The position numbers and the translations under genes are program-made. From an uncultured Roseburia sp. (GTDB lineage: Bacteria > Bacillota > Clostridia > Lachnospirales > Lachnospiraceae): a stretch of DNA of 64,000 nt. Shown here piece after piece: positions 16,207 through 25,474 of the stretch (position 1 is the stretch's first letter; every line of letters begins with the position of its first letter). The notes under the pieces were generated by a model. The model searched no databases. It had not been told where the DNA came from and was given only the letters and a program-made list of their open reading frames with translations. The DNA lies in NCBI GenBank assembly GCA_947573605.1, contig CANPGM010000005.1, forward strand, positions 1 through 64,000. The letters run 5' to 3'.

Positions 16207-16455
16207 CCGTCTTTCTCCTCCTGAAAAAAATACGAACCGAAATCAAGAATATATCATTTCGCGTCCGTAGCTACAAACCAAAAAATATATTTTTATTTAT
16301 GATAAAATCCTCAGACCGATTATACCATCCTTAAGCCGGATTTAAAATACCCTATTTTAGAAAACACAGAAAAACAGCCGCAATTACGGTCGGCACATAC
16401 AATCCGCATTCCCGGGCATACTATCGCTACATCGAAAAAAAAGCCGGAGGATTTC

Positions 16456-17118
16456 ATGGATTCAAAAAACAAGAACAGACCCAAATTCAATTTAAAAGAA
16501 CTTTGTTCTCCGAGTCAAAATCCGATTGCATTTCTGGTTTCTCAAATGATTTTTTTCTTCTTTGTGACATCTATCGGAGGATTTCTCTGGGAGGTATTGA
16601 TTTTCTTTGTCAAAGACGGCCGGTTTCGAAACCGCGGCTTTCTCTACGGACCCTGGCTGCCGGTATACGGCGCAGGGGCCGTCCTGTTTTATCTTCTTCT
16701 CGGAAAACCGCGGCGGCGACTCGCTTTTTCCCAAGCCCCCCGCGCCGTCGCTTATTTTGAACCGGAAAAAAAACCTCGCCTGATTCCGTTATTTTTCCTC
16801 TCCATGCTAATCGGTACGACATTAGAACTTATCATCGGGTGGTTCTTAGATGTCGTATGGAATCTCCGCTATTGGAATTACACCGGCGAACCGTTTCATT
16901 TAAACGGATACATCTGCCTTACCTCTGCGCTTGGATTCGGAATTGCCGGCGTGCTCTGGATTCGGTTTCTGTCAGGATTTCTGACAAAACAGTGGCTCAA
17001 GCTGCCGGAATCCGTTCGAAGCGGCTTAAACACCATCCTCATCCTGCTTTTTGTGCTGGACTGCGCCGCCGCTTTAATTTTTCCGAATATCGGTACAGGT
17101 ATTACCTTCTCCGATTAG
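16456..17118 (+). CDS. Putative ABC transporter permease, CmpB family membrane protein
   Basis: A 220-residue protein of the family annotated as putative ABC transporter permease (PF06541). After an N-terminal cytoplasmic stretch it has about five membrane helices (IAFLVSQMIFFFFVTSIGGF, GPWLPVYGAGAVLFYLLLG, LIPLFFLSMLIGTTLELIIG and two more). The family signature FRNRGFLYGPWLPVYGAGAV follows the first helix. GCCGGAGG stands before the ATG. No ATPase partner lies nearby, so transport is not demonstrated. It is divergent from guaA. Confidence 0.75.
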   Translation: MDSKNKNRPKFNLKELCSPSQNPIAFLVSQMIFFFFVTSIGGFLWEVLIFFVKDGRFRNRGFLYGPWLPVYGAGAVLFYLLLGKPRRRLAFSQAPRAVAYFEPEKKPRLIPLFFLSMLIGTTLELIIGWFLDVVWNLRYWNYTGEPFHLNGYICLTSALGFGIAGVLWIRFLSGFLTKQWLKLPESVRSGLNTILILLFVLDCAAALIFPNIGTGITFSD

Positions 17119-17152
17119 CCCCGCCTTTGCGCCGCCGCAAGCGGCAGCGGTC

Positions 17153-18037
17153 CTATGCCTGTTCTGCAGCCAGAAAACGCCCCATTTCCTCCCGGATCTT
17201 AAGAAACTGCTTTTCTGTTTCAGGATTATCCGTCCGAAAATGCAGAAGCGCATCCAGATACCCCTGTTCCTTCACTGCCTTTTTGCTCTCCGGAAAAACA
17301 AGTTCATAGACAAGCGAAATATGGCCGACGACATGATCCGCCGGCGTCTTTTTCAGCGCGCGCAAAACCGCATGATGCTCATAGAAACTCTTCATCACCT
17401 CTTCCGTTACTACGGAATGACGCAATTCTTCCGTCGTCGTATTATAAATTTCCTCCAACGGCGTCTCGACATTGACTCGCAAAATATCAATTTTATCGGC
17501 GTCACGAAGAATCTGACAGAATGCAGCCGTCCGTAAATCAAGCTCCTGCGGCAGACGATAGGCGCTGTGTTCTCTGACAGCGGTTTCTATCAGCAAATCC
17601 GCTCCGCAGTCGTCCAGATAATCCCGAATCCTTTTTGGAGATTCCGGCAAAGCGCTTTTTCCTTCAAAAAAAGATTCCGTTCCCCTTTCCGCGCTGCCCG
17701 CCGTTTCAGAATCCTCTGCTCCCGTCCCAAACAAAATATCGGCTCCGAGTTTTGCATGATCTACGGACTCTGCGTCGATAAAAGTATTGTACCGCCTGAG
17801 CTGTTCAAATCTCCCGACGTCATGCAGCATACCCAAAAGCCATGCAAGATCTATATCCTCATCGCTCATCCCTTCCGATGCGGCAATGCGTTCGCACAGA
17901 TCCGCAACACGGTAAGTATGTCCGATTTTTAATTTGATTTTTTCATCCGTACTGTCATAGGCGTCGGTATAAGACCGAAAAATCTCTCTCACCCGTTTTC
18001 TGTCAATCCGCATTTCTTTCTTCATATTATATTCCAT
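17153..18037 (-). CDS. HD-domain phosphohydrolase
   Basis: A 294-residue predicted metal-dependent phosphohydrolase. The HD motif is clear: GHTYRVADLC (first His), LLGMLHDVGRFEQLRRYNTF (the HD pair) and SVDHAKLGADILF, with a later ILRDADKIDILRVN Asp. The substrate is unknown. A Ser/Glu-rich insert of about 30 residues follows the HD pair. The ATG overlaps the end of the MmcQ/YjbR gene region (1-bp gap), so both are co-transcribed. In-frame ATGs at 18025 and 18013 are alternative starts, the former with AGGATGG upstream. Confidence 0.82.
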   Translation of the reverse strand: MEYNMKKEMRIDRKRVREIFRSYTDAYDSTDEKIKLKIGHTYRVADLCERIAASEGMSDEDIDLAWLLGMLHDVGRFEQLRRYNTFIDAESVDHAKLGADILFGTGAEDSETAGSAERGTESFFEGKSALPESPKRIRDYLDDCGADLLIETAVREHSAYRLPQELDLRTAAFCQILRDADKIDILRVNVETPLEEIYNTTTEELRHSVVTEEVMKSFYEHHAVLRALKKTPADHVVGHISLVYELVFPESKKAVKEQGYLDALLHFRTDNPETEKQFLKIREEMGRFLAAEQA

Positions 18038-18038
18038 C

Positions 18039-18413
18039 CTATGTGTTTTCGCTTTCCTTCCGTACCGTTTTTTTCCGATTCTTTCGAGGCCGGGTCAGTT
18101 CATAGCTTTCTAAAATCATCCGCTTTATATCGTCGTCCGGCACGCTGCCGTCCAGGATAACAGAATTCCAGTGTTCCTTATTCAAATGATAAGCAGGGAG
18201 AACCGATGCAAATGTTTCACGCCAGAAATCTCTCCACTGCGGGTCGCATTTTACATTGATCCAGATATTTCCTTCCCTTTCAAAAATCCATGCAAATACC
18301 TTACGGTTTGCCCTGTGGCGGATCACCGTCCAGTTTGGATCATGAAACGGCTTGTCCTCATACACCTCTTTTTCCATTAAACAAAATTCGATAACCTCTT
18401 CTCTTTTGTCCAT
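18039..18413 (-). CDS. MmcQ/YjbR family DNA-binding protein
   Basis: A 124-residue protein of the MmcQ/YjbR (CyaY-like fold) family: VYEDKPFHDPNWTVIRH, then KVFAWIFEREGNIWINVKCD and AYHLNKEHWNSVILDG are the three conserved blocks. It carries a basic C-terminus (RPRKNRKK). The role is poorly known; some members bind double-stranded DNA. AGAGGGGGC precedes the ATG at 18413. It forms an operon with the HD hydrolase. Confidence 0.85.
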   Translation of the reverse strand: MDKREEVIEFCLMEKEVYEDKPFHDPNWTVIRHRANRKVFAWIFEREGNIWINVKCDPQWRDFWRETFASVLPAYHLNKEHWNSVILDGSVPDDDIKRMILESYELTRPRKNRKKTVRKESENT

Positions 18414-18538
18414 TCTGCCCCCTCTTTCTCTGCGCGCCGGATGTTTCAATATTACATTTTCCCGTAATGGACGAAAGTCCCCAACCTCTTTTTATGGCTG
18501 CAGCAGGCAGCGCGGGGTATGGGGCCTTCCTTATATCA

Positions 18539-18802
18539 TTATATTCCTATTTCATGCTGATGCATATACTTTTCTTTTGTCGCCAGTCCGCCGCGGATAT
18601 GCCGTTCCGATTTGTTTACGTCGAGGACCTTTCTTACCTCCGCTGCAAGGGCGGGATTCACCTGCTGAATTCTGTCCGAAACATCCTTATGTACCGTACT
18701 CTTGCTGATCCCAAAATGCTTCGCCGCCTGCCGGACAGTCGAATTGTTGTCAATGATATATCTTGCTATCTCCATAGCTCTTTCTTCAATATAGCCTTTC
18801 AA
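18539..18802 (-). CDS. spoIIID: Stage III sporulation transcriptional regulator SpoIIID
   Basis: An 87-residue mother-cell regulator that switches sigma-E and sigma-K regulon genes. It has the family pattern: IEERAMEIARYIIDNNSTVR, the HTH QAAKHFGISKSTVHKDVSDR, then a basic C-terminal helix (VRKVLDVNKSERHIRGG) that contacts DNA. The start is TTG with AGGGGAA upstream; no in-frame ATG precedes the conserved region. Its presence shows an endospore-forming lineage. Confidence 0.95.
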   Translation of the reverse strand: MKGYIEERAMEIARYIIDNNSTVRQAAKHFGISKSTVHKDVSDRIQQVNPALAAEVRKVLDVNKSERHIRGGLATKEKYMHQHEIGI

Positions 18803-18886
18803 AGAAATTCCCCTGCAATACTCATTTTTACATTGTATGAAGCATTGCAGGGACGTATGACTAAATTCATTTCCTATTTTACCGGT

Positions 18887-21202
18887 TTAAAGACAGGGAA
18901 AAGATACCTTCACCACAAACAAATCGGCAATCAATTCTATCTCAAAAGTTCCGCCGCAGGCCTCGGTAAAACTTTTGGCAATCGACAGGCCTAATCCGCT
19001 GCCGCCGTCCGTTCGGCTTTCGTCTCCGCGCACAAAACGCTCGGTAAAATCAAAGCCCTCTTTCAGCTCCTTCCGGGACGTATTCTGAATCCCGGCAGAG
19101 GCCGTACCTTCGTCTGTTTTTAAAGTAATGTAGATACGCGAGCCTTCGAGCGAATACTTTAACGCATTTAAAATTAAATTCTGAAAAACACGGTACATCC
19201 GCTGTCCGTCCGCCCGAATGAAAACCGGTTCTTCCGGAATTACTGTTTTTATCGTCACAGGACTTTCTTCTATCCGTTCGCTCATATCGGCAAGCGTCTG
19301 ACGAAGCAGCTTACCGAAATCCAGCTCCTTTACTTCCATCGCCAGCTGTCCGGAGGCGGCTTTACTGATAGCAAAAACATCCTGTACCATATTTTTCAGC
19401 CGTTCCGATTTTTCATCGAGAATACAAATATAGTCTTTTACATGCTGCGGAAGATTGTCCTCCTGCTTTAAAAATTCTACGTAACTGATAATCGAAGTAA
19501 GCGGCGTCTTTATATCATGGGATACATTGGCCACAAGCTCCACCTTCATCCGCTCACTTTTCATACGTTCTTCAACCGCCTGTTCCATTCCTGAGCGGAT
19601 TTCTTTCAGATTATCCGCAGCTTCCTTAAATTCCGAATACGCTGCCGTTTCCTCAGCGCCGGAATAATCGCCGTCATGAACCGCAGCGATAAACCCGGTC
19701 AGGCGTTCCAGTTCCGCGGCCTGTTCCCTTACTTTCAGAAGATAACGCCAGGACAGCCACAAAAACACAGCGAGCAGAGCGCCCCCGCAGATAACAAGCA
19801 AAACTTGCCAGTACGCTGCAAGCCATCTGTTTCGCAGTAAAAAAGCGATTGCAAATTCCGCCGCTCCAAGTAAAAGACCGCTCCAGAAAACCGGTGCGAA
19901 ACGGCAAACCATACGTTTTGCAAGCGGCAGTTTCATGCTTTTCGTCTCAAACCCATTTGCCATGCGGCGAACGAGTCCGTTCCAAAAATCACCTCGGTTC
20001 TGCCAGATATCGACCACAAGAAGATATAGCAGCCAGAAAAGAATCAGCAAAACCGACGGCCTCATCGTCAGCCAGTGCATCAGTTCCGACACAAACTCTT
20101 CCCCGACATACCATGCCGCTCCCTCAAAGCCGTCATAAGCATACACTAATTCGGCAAAAACATCGCCGTAATACTCCTGAAACCCGGAAAAGTAGTTAGT
20201 AAACACTCCCGATAAAATCAGAAATAGCAACAGCAGCCGCCCTTCCACCCAAACTTTGTTTAACCGTTTCCCTATCCAGACATCGACAGTCTTTTTTGAT
20301 TTTCTTAAAATAAGATAGAGGACGAACAGAGCGGCGCCTGCGATCAATAAAGTCACTTCCGTTCTTGCCGCAGAATAATTTTTTGACTGGGCATTTGCCA
20401 TGTAATAAAGCGGACTTTCCGACTGAATATACCCGTTTCTATTGGATTTTACAACATGCGAATAAAGAGAAGGCCGCTCGGCTGCAAGTATCGCGATTTC
20501 CACTTTTTTTATCTCGTCGTCTTGTGTAAAGTTGAAATAGCCCGGCAAAAACCAGTCCGAATCTTCCGTGTAATAACCGTCGCCGTAAATGTCTAATTCC
20601 GCTCCGTCTTTAAAAACAGAAGCCTTTTCGCCGTCAAAATACAGAAGAAAATTGTATCCGTCCGGCAGCGCGTCTTTGGCGGCGTTCCATGTTCCGTCCT
20701 CCAGATTGGTGTAAAGCGTCTTTCCCTCGTACGAAATCCGGTAAAGCAGATTCTTATCCTTTGCAATCAGCTTATGATACTCCTCCGCCTCCTTCTTATA
20801 ATCCCGATCCGATTTCCTGTATTCGTCTCCGCCATATTTTGCACCATACTGCCATTCCTTATCTTCTGTCTCCAAAAGTTCCCCCGGAATGGCGACTGCC
20901 TCCTGTTCCATTATGCTACCAATGCCATAATAATCATAGTAATAGTCATAATAATTTTGATAATAGTCATAAGAGTACAGCGGCAGCTCCTCCGCCATAG
21001 CCAGAAAACGGAAAAAACGGTTGGAGATATAGTTCCGAAACGATGCCGTATTTTGAAAATCCTCTTCAAAAACCTCCGCCGTCCCTCCGTTTCTGTAACA
21101 TCTGTCGCACAACGCAGCCGCGCTTCCAAGCATAAAACTAACACTCAGAAAAAACGCGCAAAAACTAACCATACTTTTCCACTTTTTCGATTTTGTATCC
21201 AA
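18887..21202 (-). CDS. Sensor histidine kinase, large membrane type
   Basis: A 771-residue kinase. An N-terminal membrane helix (MVSFCAFFLSVSFMLGSAAA) leads to an extracellular domain of about 250 residues with a Tyr-rich stretch near residues 75-95. Several membrane helices follow (around residues 285-480), then HAMP-like and kinase domains. The H-box is VANVSHDIKTPLTSIISYVE (His near residue 560), with N-box FQNLILNALKYS and G-box GGSGLGLSIAKSF. It pairs with the response regulator, whose last 38 bp it overlaps, so the two are coupled. The start is TTG at 21202 behind AGGTGG; an ATG at 21172 is possible. Signal unknown. Confidence 0.92.
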   Translation of the reverse strand: MDTKSKKWKSMVSFCAFFLSVSFMLGSAAALCDRCYRNGGTAEVFEEDFQNTASFRNYISNRFFRFLAMAEELPLYSYDYYQNYYDYYYDYYGIGSIMEQEAVAIPGELLETEDKEWQYGAKYGGDEYRKSDRDYKKEAEEYHKLIAKDKNLLYRISYEGKTLYTNLEDGTWNAAKDALPDGYNFLLYFDGEKASVFKDGAELDIYGDGYYTEDSDWFLPGYFNFTQDDEIKKVEIAILAAERPSLYSHVVKSNRNGYIQSESPLYYMANAQSKNYSAARTEVTLLIAGAALFVLYLILRKSKKTVDVWIGKRLNKVWVEGRLLLLFLILSGVFTNYFSGFQEYYGDVFAELVYAYDGFEGAAWYVGEEFVSELMHWLTMRPSVLLILFWLLYLLVVDIWQNRGDFWNGLVRRMANGFETKSMKLPLAKRMVCRFAPVFWSGLLLGAAEFAIAFLLRNRWLAAYWQVLLVICGGALLAVFLWLSWRYLLKVREQAAELERLTGFIAAVHDGDYSGAEETAAYSEFKEAADNLKEIRSGMEQAVEERMKSERMKVELVANVSHDIKTPLTSIISYVEFLKQEDNLPQHVKDYICILDEKSERLKNMVQDVFAISKAASGQLAMEVKELDFGKLLRQTLADMSERIEESPVTIKTVIPEEPVFIRADGQRMYRVFQNLILNALKYSLEGSRIYITLKTDEGTASAGIQNTSRKELKEGFDFTERFVRGDESRTDGGSGLGLSIAKSFTEACGGTFEIELIADLFVVKVSFPCL
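20920..20990 (-). repeat. Tyr/Asp-coding micro-repeat inside the sensor kinase
   Basis: Degenerate 9-15-base units (TAATAGTCATA and variants) encode YSYDYYQNYYDYYYDYY in the extracellular domain. Such repeats may vary in length between strains. Confidence 0.6.
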
Positions 21203-21875
21203 TTCCCCACACCACCTTTAAATATTCAGGCTCTTTCGGATTGAGTTCTATTTTTTCGCGGATGCGTCTGATGTGTACCATTACCGTATTCTCCGGCGCA
21301 AAGCTTTCCTCCTCCCATACACGGCGGTAGATTTCCTCCGCCGGAAAAATTCTGCCGGGATTGCGCATAAGCAGATCTATGATCTTCGTTTCCGTCGCCG
21401 TCAGACGAACCGGCTCTCCATCTGCATAAAGCGTCCGCTCCTGTGCCTGATAGCAAAGCCTTCCGTTTCTGATTTCTCCGCTCTGCGGATTCGCATGAAT
21501 GTCGCCAAGCCGTGTATAACGGCGCAAATGACTCCTCACCCTCGCCGCAAGTTCCTGCGGATTATACGGCTTTGAAACATAATCGTCGGCTCCCATCGAC
21601 AGTCCTAAGACCTTGTCCGTCTCTTCGCTTTTCGCACTCAATACAATAATCGGAATGTTCTGCCGCTCTCTGATTTTCATCACTGCGGAAAGTCCGTCCA
21701 GTTTCGGCATCATTACGTCAATCAGCACAAGCTGGACCGATTCTTCCGCCAGAACACGCAGCGCCTGCATTCCGTCATATGCCCTAAGTACAGAATAGCC
21801 TTCCTTTTCAAGCAAAATAGCGATCGCCTTTACAATCTCTCTGTCGTCGTCCACAACCAGTACACATTCGCTCAT
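21165..21875 (-). CDS. OmpR/PhoB-family response regulator
   Basis: A 236-residue two-component regulator. The receiver domain has the acidic pocket VLVVDDDREIV, phospho-acceptor Asp in LVLIDVMMPKLDG, Thr/Ser switch IIVLSAKSEETDK and Lys in DDYVSKPYNPQEL. The C-terminal winged helix reads LTATETKIIDLLMRNPGRIF and ENTVMVHIRRIREKIE. It is encoded with, and coupled to, the membrane kinase. The pair resembles VanR/VanS-type systems in general layout, but the kinase is twice the usual size and the van genes lie 19 kb away, so no link to vanG is claimed. Confidence 0.95.
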   Translation of the reverse strand: MSECVLVVDDDREIVKAIAILLEKEGYSVLRAYDGMQALRVLAEESVQLVLIDVMMPKLDGLSAVMKIRERQNIPIIVLSAKSEETDKVLGLSMGADDYVSKPYNPQELAARVRSHLRRYTRLGDIHANPQSGEIRNGRLCYQAQERTLYADGEPVRLTATETKIIDLLMRNPGRIFPAEEIYRRVWEEESFAPENTVMVHIRRIREKIELNPKEPEYLKVVWGIGYKIEKVEKYG

Positions 21876-21952
21876 CGTCTCTTCTCCTTTGGCCTGTCTC
21901 TATCCTATCGGGAAATCCTTACAAAAACATTGTCGTAATTCTTACAAATTTC

Positions 21953-22498
21953 TTACTTTTCTTCCTTTACCCCCTCCTTATTTCGTTCCTGCAGCCGTTC
22001 CGTTATTTCATCGCAAATTTTTGCGGCGCTTTTATTGTCTGTGGCAATCGTAATATCCGCTGCCGCCTCGTACCGTTCCTTTCGTTTTTCCATCAGCCCG
22101 CCGATATACTCCACATTCATATTTCCATTCAGCACAGGGCGCTCTTTGCTGTGCCTGACACGCTCAAAAATCGTTTCCGGTTGGGCGGTAAGCAAAACGA
22201 CGCATCCGCTTCGCTTCATCCGCTCTATATTTTCGTCGCGGAGAACCACGCCTCCGCCGCAGGAAACAACCGCGCCGTCCTCATCGCCTATTTTTTTCAA
22301 AAGTTCCGTTTCCAGATTGCGAAAATGCAGTTCTCCGTATTTCTCAAAAATAGCGGCAATCGGCATTCCCTGCTCTTTTACGATTCTCTGATCCATCTCG
22401 ACACAAGCGCATCCGAGCTTCTTTTGAAGCTCCCTTGCAATCGTACTTTTTCCCGTTCCCATAAAACCAATCAGAAAAATATTCTGCTTCTTTTCCAT
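21953..22498 (-). CDS. aroK: Shikimate kinase
   Basis: A 181-residue cytoplasmic kinase making shikimate 3-phosphate with ATP in the chorismate pathway. It has Walker A LIGFMGTGKSTIARELQ, shikimate-binding Asp/Arg (VEMDQRIVKEQG and ELHFRNLETELL), the glycine cluster VVSCGGGVVLR and the lid ERPVLNG. Its length is typical with a short basic tail. It follows aroE on the same strand, so two successive pathway steps are co-transcribed. A small GC hairpin and GAGAGGAAA precede the ATG, a leader layout repeated before aroE and pflA. Confidence 0.96.
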   Translation of the reverse strand: MEKKQNIFLIGFMGTGKSTIARELQKKLGCACVEMDQRIVKEQGMPIAAIFEKYGELHFRNLETELLKKIGDEDGAVVSCGGGVVLRDENIERMKRSGCVVLLTAQPETIFERVRHSKERPVLNGNMNVEYIGGLMEKRKERYEAAADITIATDNKSAAKICDEITERLQERNKEGVKEEK

Positions 22499-22567
22499 AA
22501 TTTCCTCTCATTCTGCCGTTTCAGCGGCTTTTCATGAAGTTGAAAGCGTTTCTTTCAATCCTCTTCC

Positions 22568-23437
22568 CTATGAAAAAAAGAGTTTCTTCACTTCTTCTAC
22601 CGGCATATCGCATCCGGTATAAAGCTTAAACGCCGCGACTCCCTGCCATAACAGCATCCCTTTTCCGCCGATGCAGGTACATCCCGCCTCGCCCGCTTCC
22701 CTCAAAAGCTTAGTCTCTTCCGGATTATAAACCGCATCCGCAACGACCAGGCCCGGATGAAACGCGCTTAAATCCTTCACTACGCTCTCATGATCCAACG
22801 GTTTCATCCCTACAATTGTAGCATTCGCAAAAATATCGCTGTCTGCGATTTCCTGCGTCATTTTTGCAGAATCAGCAATATCATATACATTTATGACGCA
22901 GGACGGAACCGACGCTCGAATCTTCTCCGCCGTCTGCAGCGTACGCTCAAAAAACTCGTCCCGAATGTTAAAGATACTGATTTCCCGTGCGCCGTCTAAC
23001 GCGCACTGTACCTGGATTGCCGTCGCGGCTCCGCCTCCGCCTGCAACCGTAATCTTTTTTCCTTTTATGGAAATTCCGTGATCCTCCAGATTTTTGACAA
23101 AGCCCTCCCCATCCGTGATATGTCCGGTCAGCTTTCCTTCGTTATTTACAATTGTATTCACAGCTCCGATAATCTCAGCCGCGGGTGAAAGCTCGTCCAT
23201 ATATTTCACCGCCTCTGTCTTACACGGCATCGTAACATTACAGCCGCGCATTTTAAATGTCTTCATTGCCGCAATTGCGTCCTGTACTTCTTCTTTCTTA
23301 ATGTCAAACGCAACATAAGCATAATCCAGTCCCAGCTTTTCAAAACTGTAATTATACATTGCCGGCGAACCGGAATGTCCCACCGGCGAACCGATCAAAG
23401 CCAAAAGTCCCGTATGCCCGGTAATTCTTTTTTCCAT
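22568..23437 (-). CDS. aroE: Shikimate dehydrogenase (NADP+)
   Basis: A 289-residue enzyme that reduces 3-dehydroshikimate. Substrate site residues are seen in LIGSPVGHSGSPAMYNYSF and in GCNVTMPCKTEAVKYMDEL (catalytic Lys), and the NADP fold in KKITVAGGGGAATAIQ. The C-terminal GKGMLLWQGVAAFKLYTG is standard. The ATG at 23437 follows GGGAGGAAAG; an in-frame ATG 12 bp earlier lies within the ribosome binding site. It is encoded directly ahead of aroK. Confidence 0.96.
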   Translation of the reverse strand: MEKRITGHTGLLALIGSPVGHSGSPAMYNYSFEKLGLDYAYVAFDIKKEEVQDAIAAMKTFKMRGCNVTMPCKTEAVKYMDELSPAAEIIGAVNTIVNNEGKLTGHITDGEGFVKNLEDHGISIKGKKITVAGGGGAATAIQVQCALDGAREISIFNIRDEFFERTLQTAEKIRASVPSCVINVYDIADSAKMTQEIADSDIFANATIVGMKPLDHESVVKDLSAFHPGLVVADAVYNPEETKLLREAGEAGCTCIGGKGMLLWQGVAAFKLYTGCDMPVEEVKKLFFS

Positions 23438-23639
23438 CTTTCCTCCCATTCCGCCGCCTGCGGCGGCACAAACAAATTACAAAGATTCCCGTTATAAATA
23501 TAACCAAAAATTACGCCCATTTCTTCTCCATTTTAACCTAAACTCCATAAAAAATCATTACTATTTTTGTTCCCGTCGTATTTTTTGCAGAAGTGTGGTA
23601 AAATCAATTTATCTATTTGGATTAGGGGATTATCAGCTT

Positions 23640-24767
23640 ATGAATATACTTATTTTATCCTGCGACACCGGCGAAGGGCACAACGCCGCAGGAAAAGCAA
23701 TAGAGGAAGCCGCGCTGCTTAGAGGTCATACCGTTACAATGATGGATATGTTTCTTTTGTCCGGAAAAAAGACCTCTCATGCCGTAGGCGGCGCCTATGT
23801 CGGAATTGTAAAACATGTGCCCCACTTATTCGGTTTTTTATATAAACTTGGTTTAACTATCAGCAGCGCAAAACGAAAATCGCCCGTTTATTACGCAAAC
23901 GGGCTGCTTGCAAAAAAACTTTCCGATTATATCGAGCAAAATCGATTTGACGTGATTGTCACGCCGCATCTTTATCCGGCGGAGACTTTGACAAAAATGA
24001 AGAAAAATGGAATCCTGTCCGCTCCTGCAGTCGCCGTCGGAACGGATTATACCTGTATTCCGTTTTGGGAAGAAACCAATCTCGACTGCTATATTATTCC
24101 GCATGAAGATCTGATCGAAGAATATGTAAAAAGAGGCGTTCCGGCCGAAAAGCTTCTGCCGTACGGCATTCCCGTAAAACAGTCCTTCTGCCAAACCGCA
24201 CGACGCAATGAAGCCAGAGAAAAGTGTGCGCTTCCGAAAGACATTCCGATTTTTTTGGTTATGAGCGGCAGCATGGGCTTCGGCAAACTGGCTGTCTTTT
24301 CTGCAGAACTGGCTCTCCGCTGTAAAAACGGCGAACATATCATCATTATCTGCGGAAACAATGAGAAAATGCGGAGAATACTCAAAAAAGAATTTTATTT
24401 TAACAAACGCGTTCATATATTGGGCTATACCAACAACGTTTCGCTTTATATGGACGCCTGCGACGTCATTTATACCAAGCCGGGCGGTTTAACCTCGACG
24501 GAAGCGCTGGTAAAAAACATACCGATTGTCCACACGGCCCCAATCCCCGGCTGTGAAACCGCAAACAGGAACTTTTTCGGAGCAAGACACCTCTCCATCT
24601 CTTCAAGACACCTCACAAAACAGGTGCAGCTCGGAAAAGCGCTCATCAATGACGAACATCTGAGAAATCAAATGCTGAGCGCCCAAAAAGTACACCGCAA
24701 GCCGGACTGCGCGATGCGGATTATGGATAAGCTGGAAGAACTGGTTTCACAAAAGAAGCCGGTTTGA
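23640..24767 (+). CDS. Processive diacylglycerol glycosyltransferase (UgtP/MGDG synthase-like)
   Basis: A 375-residue GT28-type glycosyltransferase. The N-terminal MGDG-synthase domain starts ILSCDTGEGHNAAGKAIEEA. The donor-binding C-terminal domain has VMSGSMGFGKLAVF, ILGYTNNVSLYMDACDVIYT and KPGGLTSTEALVKNIPIV. It probably transfers hexoses from UDP-sugars to diacylglycerol at the inner membrane face, giving glycolipids and lipoteichoic acid anchors; the exact sugar cannot be read. It is followed at short distance by a PlsY-like acyltransferase gene, linking both to membrane lipid synthesis. AGGGGA stands upstream of the ATG at 23640. Confidence 0.88.
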   Translation: MNILILSCDTGEGHNAAGKAIEEAALLRGHTVTMMDMFLLSGKKTSHAVGGAYVGIVKHVPHLFGFLYKLGLTISSAKRKSPVYYANGLLAKKLSDYIEQNRFDVIVTPHLYPAETLTKMKKNGILSAPAVAVGTDYTCIPFWEETNLDCYIIPHEDLIEEYVKRGVPAEKLLPYGIPVKQSFCQTARRNEAREKCALPKDIPIFLVMSGSMGFGKLAVFSAELALRCKNGEHIIIICGNNEKMRRILKKEFYFNKRVHILGYTNNVSLYMDACDVIYTKPGGLTSTEALVKNIPIVHTAPIPGCETANRNFFGARHLSISSRHLTKQVQLGKALINDEHLRNQMLSAQKVHRKPDCAMRIMDKLEELVSQKKPV

Positions 24768-24853
24768 CACTGTCAGATGTAAAAAGAGGATGCCGAAAGA
24801 ACGGTTTCCCCCCCCGTTACCATACGAAAAATGCATTTAAATGGAGGAAGAAG

Positions 24854-25474
24854 ATGTACCTATTATTTACGATAGCAGGATTTTGCCTGGGCAGCACCAT
24901 GTTTGCCTACTGGATACCGAAAGTCCTTAAAAATATCGATATTCGCGAAATACCGGAGGATCACAACCCGGGCGCCGCAAATGCATTTACCTACGGCGGT
25001 TTCTGGGTCGGCCTTCTTGCACTCTCAATGGAACTGCTGAAAGGTCTGCTTCCGGTCGCGCTCGGACAGCGATTTTTGGATATCAATTCCATGCTCTTTC
25101 TTCCGGTTCTGCTCGCCCCTGTCGTCGGTCATGCCTTTCCGTTTTTTCATCCGCAGAAAGGCGGTAAAGCAATCGCCGTATCGTTTGGCGTACTGCTCGG
25201 TCTTTTCCCGGAAATCAGACCGTTTGCCTACCTTGCGTTCTTTTACCTGTTTTTCTCGCTCGTAATCGTTGTACGGCCGCATTCTTTCCGTTCGGTCATT
25301 ACCTTCGGTCTTTTTTCGTTGTTGGTACTTATAAATGTAAAAATCCCGGCCATCCAGATTGGCTGTCTGGGAATGTCCGGAATTGTAATTTTTAAACATA
25401 TTATAAAATATCAGGGCGAAGCTTTAAGTATTCATCTGTTTACCAACAAAGCACTTCATGACCGTCTGCCGTGA
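24854..25474 (+). CDS. PlsY-like glycerol-3-phosphate acyltransferase family protein
   Basis: A 206-residue protein with about five membrane helices. PlsY motifs are recognisable: GSTMFAYWIPKVLKNIDIRE (family motif 1 region), HNPGAANAFTYGGFWVG (motif 2) and GHAFPFFHPQKGGKAIA (motif 3 with Gly-Gly-Lys). PlsY makes lysophosphatidate from acyl-phosphate. The sequence is divergent at its N-terminus, so it may be a paralogue rather than the main PlsY. GGAGG precedes the ATG at 24854. Its last 35 bp overlap the end of the convergent map gene. Confidence 0.78.
   Translation: MYLLFTIAGFCLGSTMFAYWIPKVLKNIDIREIPEDHNPGAANAFTYGGFWVGLLALSMELLKGLLPVALGQRFLDINSMLFLPVLLAPVVGHAFPFFHPQKGGKAIAVSFGVLLGLFPEIRPFAYLAFFYLFFSLVIVVRPHSFRSVITFGLFSLLVLINVKIPAIQIGCLGMSGIVIFKHIIKYQGEALSIHLFTNKALHDRLP

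Noticed and set aside
16207-16455. Purine riboswitch ahead of guaA
   Set aside because: The three-helix core and conserved loop bases of purine riboswitches are not visible in this region.
21165-21875. The two-component pair as VanR/VanS for the vanG-vanT genes
   Set aside because: It is 19 kb away, the kinase is about twice the size of VanS and has a different sensor region. Nothing in the sequence links them.
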